Shown here piece by piece: positions 60,328 to 64,000 of a DNA stretch of 64,000 bases. A program made the translations under genes and the position numbers. This DNA is from Calditrichia bacterium (GTDB taxonomy: Bacteria > Calditrichota > Calditrichia > RBG-13-44-9 > J075). Numbering within the stretch: position 1 is the first letter of the stretch; the number at the start of each line of letters is the position of its first letter. The DNA lies in the NCBI GenBank assembly GCA_020635015.1, contig JACKAP010000003.1, positions 1-64,000 of the forward strand. Reading direction: 5' to 3'. The notes below the pieces were generated by a model, which had not been told where the DNA came from, made no database searches, and saw only the letters and a list, made by a program, of their open reading frames with translations.

Positions 60328-61491
60328 ATGAAATTCGAAACCCGCGCAATTCATGTCGGTGAAAAGCCGAATTTTAAAGATGGCGGCACCGGCGACGTGG
60401 CGATGCCGATCCACCTTACCTCCACTTATGCCCGGGAGAAGGTAGATATTCCCACCGCCGGCTACGAGTATTCCCGCACCGCCAATCCCACTCGTGACGC
60501 CCTACAGCAGCGCCTCGCCGCCCTGGAAGATGCCCAATATGGGTTGGTGTTCGCCTCCGGCCTGGCGGCAGAGACCAGCCTGGTGCTATCGTTGCTCAAA
60601 GCCGGCGAGCATATCGTGGCCTTTGACGATCTCTACGGCGGCTCCCGACGGCTGTTTACCCGGGTGTTTAACGAACGCTTTAAAGTCGAGGTGAGCTACG
60701 TCGATGCCCGCCAGCCGCAGTTGGTGGCCGACAGCATCCGCGACAATACCCGCCTGGTATGGCTGGAAACCCCCACCAATCCCCTGTTGAAATTGTGCGA
60801 CATCGAGGCGATTGCCAACATCGCCCATCAGCATAAACTTACTGTGGTGGTTGACAACACCTTCATGAGCCCGTATTTTCAGCAACCGCTAGCGCTGGGT
60901 GCCGACATCGTGATGCACAGCACTACCAAGTTCCTCAACGGGCACAGCGACTCCCTGGGCGGGGCTCTGTTACTCAACGACGAGTCGCTCTACGAAAAGA
61001 TCAAGTTCACCCAAAACGCTGCCGGCGGCATCCTCTCTCCATTTGATAGCTACCTGATCCTGCGCGGCACCAAGACGTTAGCAGTGCGCATGCGCCAGCA
61101 CCAGAAAAACGCCATCCGCATCGCCAAATTCCTGGAATCTCATCCGCGGGTGAACCGGGTGATTTATCCCGGCCTGGAAAGCCATCCCCAACACGAGCTG
61201 GCCCAAAAGCAGATGAGCGGCTTCGGCGGCATGCTCTCCTTTGAACTGGATGGCAATATCAAAGACGCCAAGCGTTTCGTAGAAGGGTTGAAGTACTTCG
61301 CCCTGGCGGAGAGCCTTGGCGGTGTGGAGTCGCTGATCGAGCTGCCGGCCGTCATGACCCACGCTTCGGTCCCCCCGGAAGAACGCCGCAAGATCGGCCT
61401 CGCCGACGGCCTGATCCGCATTTCGGCGGGGATTGAAAATGGGGATGATTTGTTGGAGGATCTGGAGGGGGCGTTTCAGAAGATTGGGTGA
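60328..61491 (+). CDS. Cystathionine gamma-lyase/gamma-synthase family
   Basis: A 387-residue PLP enzyme of the Cys/Met-metabolism family. It has the N-terminal FETRAIHVGEKP and YEYSRTANPTRDALQQRLAALE, ETPTNPLLKLCDI near 148-160, and the PLP-binding HSTTKFLNGHSD with Lys201. Terminal SLGGVESLIELPAVMTHAS and LIRISAGIENGDDLLEDLE are standard. By sequence alone lyase and gamma-synthase are hard to separate; the CBS upstream favours gamma-lyase. AAGGAGA precedes the ATG. Confidence 0.93.
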   Translation: MKFETRAIHVGEKPNFKDGGTGDVAMPIHLTSTYAREKVDIPTAGYEYSRTANPTRDALQQRLAALEDAQYGLVFASGLAAETSLVLSLLKAGEHIVAFDDLYGGSRRLFTRVFNERFKVEVSYVDARQPQLVADSIRDNTRLVWLETPTNPLLKLCDIEAIANIAHQHKLTVVVDNTFMSPYFQQPLALGADIVMHSTTKFLNGHSDSLGGALLLNDESLYEKIKFTQNAAGGILSPFDSYLILRGTKTLAVRMRQHQKNAIRIAKFLESHPRVNRVIYPGLESHPQHELAQKQMSGFGGMLSFELDGNIKDAKRFVEGLKYFALAESLGGVESLIELPAVMTHASVPPEERRKIGLADGLIRISAGIENGDDLLEDLEGAFQKIG

Positions 61492-61504
61492 GCACTAAAT
61501 TGTA

Positions 61505-61580
61505 GCCACAGAGGCACAGAGTTCACAGAGAATTATTATTCCCTTTAGTTAAAACTCTGTGTTCTCTGTGCCTCTGTGGC
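61505..61580. repeat. CACAGAG-type hairpin, copy F
   Basis: Perfect or near-perfect 26-base arms at 61505-61530 (GCCACAGAGGCACAGAG...) and 61555-61580 around a 24-base AT-rich loop, between convergent genes. It is the best-preserved copy. Confidence 0.9.
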
Positions 61581-61606
61581 AAAGTCGTTTAGGTACTAAA
61601 AAGCTA

Positions 61607-62626
61607 TCACGCTCCCCCACCCTGCTGCACGATCACCCGCTCCATGCTCAGGATGATCTTGCCCATATTCAGGTTGGCCTCCATGTGACGGTGAGCCTCG
61701 GCAGCCTCTTCCCAGGAGAAGATCGTGTCGACTACCGGGCGGTAGGTGCCGTCAAGGAAGCCGGGGAGGATTTTTTTGACGAAATCGCGGGTCAGCCGGA
61801 TCTTATACTCGCGGTCGCGGGAGCGCAGGGTGGTGCCGACAATCTGCAGGCGTTTGCGCAGCAGCATTCCCAGATTGAGCTGCTCCACATTTAGCCCGCC
61901 CATCATGGCGATCATCACCATCTTGCCGTCCAGGGCCAGGGCGGTAAGGTTCTGATCCCAATAAGATGCGCCGATGCAGTCGAGGATCAGATCGACCCCC
62001 TCGCCGGCGGTCGCCTCCAGCACATCATCTGCGAATTTACCGTCGCTGGCGTTGATGGATACTTTGGCCCCGACCTTCAGGCAGAAATCGATTTTTTTGG
62101 TGGAGCGGGCAGTGGCGATGGGGATGGCCCCGGCGCCTTTGATCAACTGGATCGCGGCGGTGCCCACTCCGCTGGCCCCGGCGTGCACCAGCACCCGCTG
62201 CTCGCGCCTCAGCCCGCCCAGCCAGAAGAGCGCCTGGTAGGCGGTAAGGAACACTTCCGGGATCGCCGCCGCTTCTTCGAACGAGAGCTTTTCCGGCACT
62301 GGAATGGCCATTTTTGCCGGAATCGTGACATATTCGGCATAACCTCCCCCATTGAGCAGGGCGCATACCCGGTCGCCGGTGTGCCAGCCGGAACAGTCCG
62401 GCCCCACTGCCTCCACCACCCCGGCCATCTCTAAGCCTAAAATCGGGGTGGTGCCCTTCGGCGGATCATAACGTCCCTGCCGCTGCAGGATGTCGGCACG
62501 ATTCAGGGCGGTGGCTTTCACCCGCACCAGCAGTTCGTCGTTTAGCGGCCGGGGCACCGGGAACTCCTGCATCACCAACTGGTCCGCCGCGCCGGGAGTT
62601 TTCGGAACAATCCCTCGCATATTCAT
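61607..62626 (-). CDS. NAD(P)H:quinone oxidoreductase, zinc-free MDR family
   Basis: A 339-residue medium-chain reductase of the quinone-oxidoreductase (PIG3-like) branch. It has the catalytic-domain start VRVKATALNRADILQRQGRYDPP, LGLEMAGVVEAVG near 60-72, and the Rossmann fold VLVHAGASGVGTAAIQL near 142-158. Zinc ligands of alcohol dehydrogenases are missing. The start at 62626 was chosen because it follows a clear AAGGAG site; an in-frame ATG at 62800 would lie inside the upstream gene. It follows the DUF4286-like gene closely on the same strand. Confidence 0.92.
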   Translation of the reverse strand: MNMRGIVPKTPGAADQLVMQEFPVPRPLNDELLVRVKATALNRADILQRQGRYDPPKGTTPILGLEMAGVVEAVGPDCSGWHTGDRVCALLNGGGYAEYVTIPAKMAIPVPEKLSFEEAAAIPEVFLTAYQALFWLGGLRREQRVLVHAGASGVGTAAIQLIKGAGAIPIATARSTKKIDFCLKVGAKVSINASDGKFADDVLEATAGEGVDLILDCIGASYWDQNLTALALDGKMVMIAMMGGLNVEQLNLGMLLRKRLQIVGTTLRSRDREYKIRLTRDFVKKILPGFLDGTYRPVVDTIFSWEEAAEAHRHMEANLNMGKIILSMERVIVQQGGGA

Positions 62627-62637
62627 GTTTTTCTCCT

Positions 62638-62955
62638 TCAGGCTTCCGCCGCTAGATTTTCTTTCTGGAGCAAAATTCGCCGATGGGCGCTGAATTTGCC
62701 GGCAAAGCGGCGCAGTCCCTCCTGGCGCATTCGCTGGGCATGCTCCCGGAAATAATTCTCCAGGCTCTCCCGGTTCTTCAAACGGTAGTGAATCGACCAC
62801 ACGCTTTTGTTGCTTTCGCTGCCTTCCACTTCATACCAGTCGGCTGAGATAAACCCCTCGAAACTTAACATCTCCCGGATATGATCCGTCAGCCATTTCT
62901 CATATTGTTCGGCAACGCTGTTGTTCACGGTGAGGTTCACTTCATAAATGATCAT
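62638..62955 (-). CDS. DUF4286-like small protein
   Basis: A 105-residue protein beginning MIIYEVNLTVNNSVAEQYEKWL, then HIREMLSFEGFISADWYEVE and SIHYRLKNRESLENYFREHA. This resembles DUF4286, a ferredoxin-like fold of the antibiotic-monooxygenase (ABM) type found in FCB bacteria. It has an AGAGG site before the start; an in-frame ATG 42 bases upstream lacks one. It sits 11 bases before the quinone oxidoreductase gene, so the two are probably co-transcribed. Role unknown. Confidence 0.72.
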   Translation of the reverse strand: MIIYEVNLTVNNSVAEQYEKWLTDHIREMLSFEGFISADWYEVEGSESNKSVWSIHYRLKNRESLENYFREHAQRMRQEGLRRFAGKFSAHRRILLQKENLAAEA

Positions 62956-63129
62956 ATATTGCCTCTTGACCCTGTCGATAAATCGTACCGGCGACATACC
63001 CGAGCGCCGCCCATATAGCCATCCACCATTAACCCGTCAACCAAATACAAAAATCCTTTGACCGCATACCGCACGCCCGATCAAAGGATTCATTGCTAGA
63101 TTCGCTTTCCGGTCAGCATTCTGATTAAT

Positions 63130-63609
63130 TCAAGCGCCTTTTCCGCAAAAGGTGGTTTGTTCTTTGCCGCCGGCCGTTTTTAGTCGGCCATTGCTGCGGT
63201 GTTGGCAATCGTCGCACAGTCCTTCAAACTGGATCCGGTAGCTGGAGATATGAAACCCGTTTTTGCGTGGCAAATTCAGCTGATTCAATTGTTCGTCGTG
63301 TATATCCATGATCTTCCGGCAATTGAGGCAGACCAGATGATGATGTTGCTGGGTGTCTCCGTCGTAGCGGGCGAGATCATGCAGCGGGGTCACCTTGCCG
63401 ATCAGATCATGCTCTGCCAGGGTCTCCAAGGTCTTATACACTGTCGCCAGGGAGATGGAGGGGTACTCCGCCTTGACATCATGATAAATTGCTTCCGCGG
63501 TGGGATGATTGTTGGTTCTTAGCAAAGACTTATAAATCATGATCCTTTGATAAGTGACATTCAACCCTTTTTCACGGCAAGCATCTATAAAATCAGGAAT
63601 GGTTAGCAT
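63130..63609 (-). CDS. Fur-family metal regulator, PerR-like
   Basis: A 159-residue Fur-type repressor. The winged helix has VTYQRIMIYKSLL and SISLATVYKTLETL. Structural zinc is bound by CLNC (94-97) and CDDC (132-135). The regulatory site has His35, RYDGD (Asp83) and HHHLVC, and KIMDI has Asp102; two Asp ligands at these places are typical of the peroxide sensor PerR, while Fur has Glu. Regulation of oxidative-stress genes is thus the likely role (inference). A 240-base repeat-containing gap follows on the upstream side. Confidence 0.88.
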   Translation of the reverse strand: MLTIPDFIDACREKGLNVTYQRIMIYKSLLRTNNHPTAEAIYHDVKAEYPSISLATVYKTLETLAEHDLIGKVTPLHDLARYDGDTQQHHHLVCLNCRKIMDIHDEQLNQLNLPRKNGFHISSYRIQFEGLCDDCQHRSNGRLKTAGGKEQTTFCGKGA

Positions 63610-63677
63610 CTTTTAATCCTGCGATAATTAAGTACTATTTCATGAAACTGGCGGCTGACTGAACAATGCTGGGGCTT

Positions 63678-63743
63678 GGCAGCTGTCCATTGGCAAGAAA
63701 CGATTCTTAACCAATACCTAACGACCAATAACCAACAGCCAAC
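63678..63743. repeat. TTGGTCATTGG-type inverted repeat, copy 2
   Basis: CAGCTGTCCATTGGCAAGAA on the left against TTAACCAATACC...CAACAGCC on the right. It is related to the copy at 25672-25736 and lies between the Fur-family and dehydrogenase genes. Confidence 0.55.
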
Positions 63744-63848
63744 CCATCAACAACTGGTTTACAGCAGAATATCTAAAACGTCTCCTAAAATAACCCCCCC
63801 CGGGCATCTTTTCAAGGAGTTAACGAAATATTTCCTGAAAAGCTCCTG

Positions 63849-64000
63849 CTAAAGGGCTTTGATCAGGGCGTCGACGTATTTTCGGGTATTGGCTTTGCCG
63901 CCCAGGTCCGGCGTGAGGGCTTTTCCTTCCGCGATGACCGTATTGACCGCGTTACGGATGCGGTCGGCCGCCTGGTTGTTACCCAACTGCTGCAGCATCA
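63849..64000 (-). CDS. Isocitrate/isopropylmalate dehydrogenase, C-terminal end (partial)
   Basis: The last 49 codons run from the window edge (64000) to a TAG at 63849-63851. The peptide NQAADRIRNAVNTVIAEGKA then LTPDLGGKANTRKYVDALI fits the final helix-strand-helix of the isocitrate/isopropylmalate dehydrogenase family, where the pattern LG..xAAxRIxxAVxxVxxEGKxxTxDLGGxAxTxxxxxAI is conserved. The fragment cannot tell IDH from LeuB. Confidence 0.8.
   Translation of the reverse strand, partial: MLQQLGNNQAADRIRNAVNTVIAEGKALTPDLGGKANTRKYVDALIKAL

Noticed and set aside
63849..64000. Call of the last fragment as leuB or icd
   Set aside because: The C-terminal signature is shared by both enzymes, so no gene symbol was given.

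Overview
The window looks like a chromosomal contig of an uncultured, moderately GC-rich bacterium of the FCB superphylum, most like the Calditrichota/KSB1 neighbourhood. This placement is inferred from a multiheme cytochrome ending in a YPNPFNP (FlgD-like) sorting tail, an 800-residue FtsX-type permease, DUF2279 and DUF3347 proteins, and the general gene style. No rRNA, tRNA or CRISPR array was seen. The first and last genes are cut by the window edges.

Layout. 1-8.7 kb: a copper/metal handling region (tail of an RND pump, DUF3347 lipoprotein, Spy-like periplasmic protein, YqaA-like membrane protein, HMA-AraC regulator, FtsX-like permease, a CadC-like regulator and DoxX protein in an AT-richer patch, and the Cu+ ATPase CopA). 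8.7-15.9 kb: a polysaccharide deacetylase-like lipoprotein and an SGNH hydrolase, then a surface-glycan operon of three GT2 glycosyltransferases and an MsbA-type ABC exporter. 15.9-25.5 kb: five-heme cytochrome, glutaminase, EEP phosphohydrolase, RDD protein, a degenerate HisI-like protein beside biotin carboxylase and biotin carrier genes, and a TPR/CsgG-like lipoprotein. 25.7-30.4 kb: VIT/VWA and VWA proteins and a zinc-ribbon TPR protein. 30.8-45.7 kb: housekeeping genes (guaB, methylmalonyl-CoA epimerase, mtgA, glycogen phosphorylase, yicC, gmk, coaBC, family-4 UDG, dnaB, SirB1-like, response regulator). 45.7-58.8 kb: an accessory region with a REP-like pair beside a broken small gene, a tail-anchored unknown protein, a type I restriction-modification operon (hsdM, frameshifted hsdS, a broken REP-associated transposase with flanking hairpins, a 94-residue unknown gene, hsdR, a YgjP metallopeptidase), a GxxExxY nuclease-fold gene enclosed by exact 31-bp inverted repeats, and an operon for a membrane-anchored Trypco2-like protein plus a secreted fascin-like protein. 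59-64 kb: reverse transsulfuration (CBS, CGL), quinone oxidoreductase, a small DUF4286-like protein, a PerR-like regulator and the tail of an isocitrate/isopropylmalate dehydrogenase.

The most striking global feature is the number of intergenic inverted repeats. At least eight sequence families (CACAGAG, GATGGGTTAATGGG, GCATGGGG, GTGGCAGT, CCCCTT/AAGGGG, GTTGGATG, ATCCGCGTCATCC, TTGGTCATTGG) occur, most at two or more sites and almost always between genes. The GxxExxY unit uses the same architecture (arms plus loop) with a gene in the loop, which suggests a link between these hairpins and that nuclease-fold family. All homology calls are from recognised motifs; no search was run.
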